Shown piece after piece: positions 5,348 to 5,469 of a DNA stretch of 5,469 nucleotides (position 1 is the stretch's first letter; each line of letters starts with the position of its first letter). Source of the DNA: Sulfurospirillum sp. Lineage in GTDB: Bacteria; Campylobacterota; Campylobacteria; Campylobacterales; QNZT01. The DNA is taken from NCBI GenBank assembly GCA_003978455.1, contig QNZT01000042.1, positions 1-5,469 of the forward strand, written 5' to 3'. The notes beneath the pieces were generated by a model that saw nothing but the letters and a program-made list of their open reading frames with translations, did no database searches and was not told the DNA's origin. A program made the position numbers and the translations under genes.

Positions 5348-5469
5348 CAACGGAGGACTCTCACTCGAACAGGCACCCCCTATCTCCGTCGTTTTGCGTT
5401 TTTTTATCACGGGAGCGATTTTCGGTATATTTGCCGGAGCGGCGATGCTCTTTTTCGGACAAAACGTAC
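5340..5469 (+). CDS. Membrane protein, N-terminal part only (runs out of the window)
   Basis: ATG 5340 overlaps the end of the DUF2249 gene by 8 bases and has a strong ribosome binding site, AAAGGAG at 5326-5332, 7 nt upstream. The 43 visible codons give a short polar N-terminus, then EQAPPISVVLRFF, then a hydrophobic transmembrane helix (about 20-41, rich in Gly, Ala and Phe). The APP...V-LRFF(I/L)T pattern is one I associate with multi-pass membrane proteins encoded beside DUF2249/hemerythrin genes in nitrogen-oxide-respiring bacteria, perhaps of a heme-binding type. This is recollection of context, not proof. It is clearly the third gene of the operon. Confidence 0.75.
   Translation, partial: MFNNGGLSLEQAPPISVVLRFFITGAIFGIFAGAAMLFFGQNV

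Overview
The window looks like chromosomal DNA of a Campylobacterota (epsilonproteobacterial) chemolithotroph of the Sulfurovum/Sulfurimonas type. This is inferred from the gene set (hemerythrin plus DUF2249, a compact rhomboid, a CAP-domain secreted protein), promoters with good -10 boxes but hardly any -35, and codon use of moderate GC. No taxonomic marker is present, so the assignment is tentative.

Layout. Bases 1-2089 (minus strand) hold most of one large secreted parallel beta-helix protein whose 3' end lies outside the window. It has a signal peptide, an N-terminal beta-rich domain, a first beta-helix, a Lys/Pro linker and the beginning of a second pectate-lyase-like helix. Bases 2104-2671 contain no convincing gene. 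They hold an AT-rich leader upstream of the beta-helix gene with several inverted repeats and an orphan Shine-Dalgarno, then a compact GC-richer element whose two stems interlock like a pseudoknot, then a Rho-independent terminator. That terminator belongs to the minus-strand rhomboid protease gene (2672-3181). A short spacer, open in both antiparallel frames, separates it from a divergent gene for an exported CAP-domain protein (start 3326, not the in-frame GTG at 3320).

Bases 4582-5469 (plus strand) are the most coherent unit: a near-consensus FNR/DNR-type box centred 41.5 bp before the predicted transcription start, then a hemerythrin HHE protein, a DUF2249 (TusA-like) protein, and the first 43 codons of a membrane protein that overlaps the DUF2249 stop. 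The tight spacing and the site suggest one operon switched by oxygen or nitric oxide and concerned with handling O2/NO or with respiratory nitrogen-oxide metabolism. That role is inference.

No rRNA, intact tRNA, CRISPR array, insertion sequence or transposase was seen. I found no clear novel system. The points most worth checking are the FNR-type promoter with its operon, the structured intergenic element at 2486-2563, and the long leader of the beta-helix gene.
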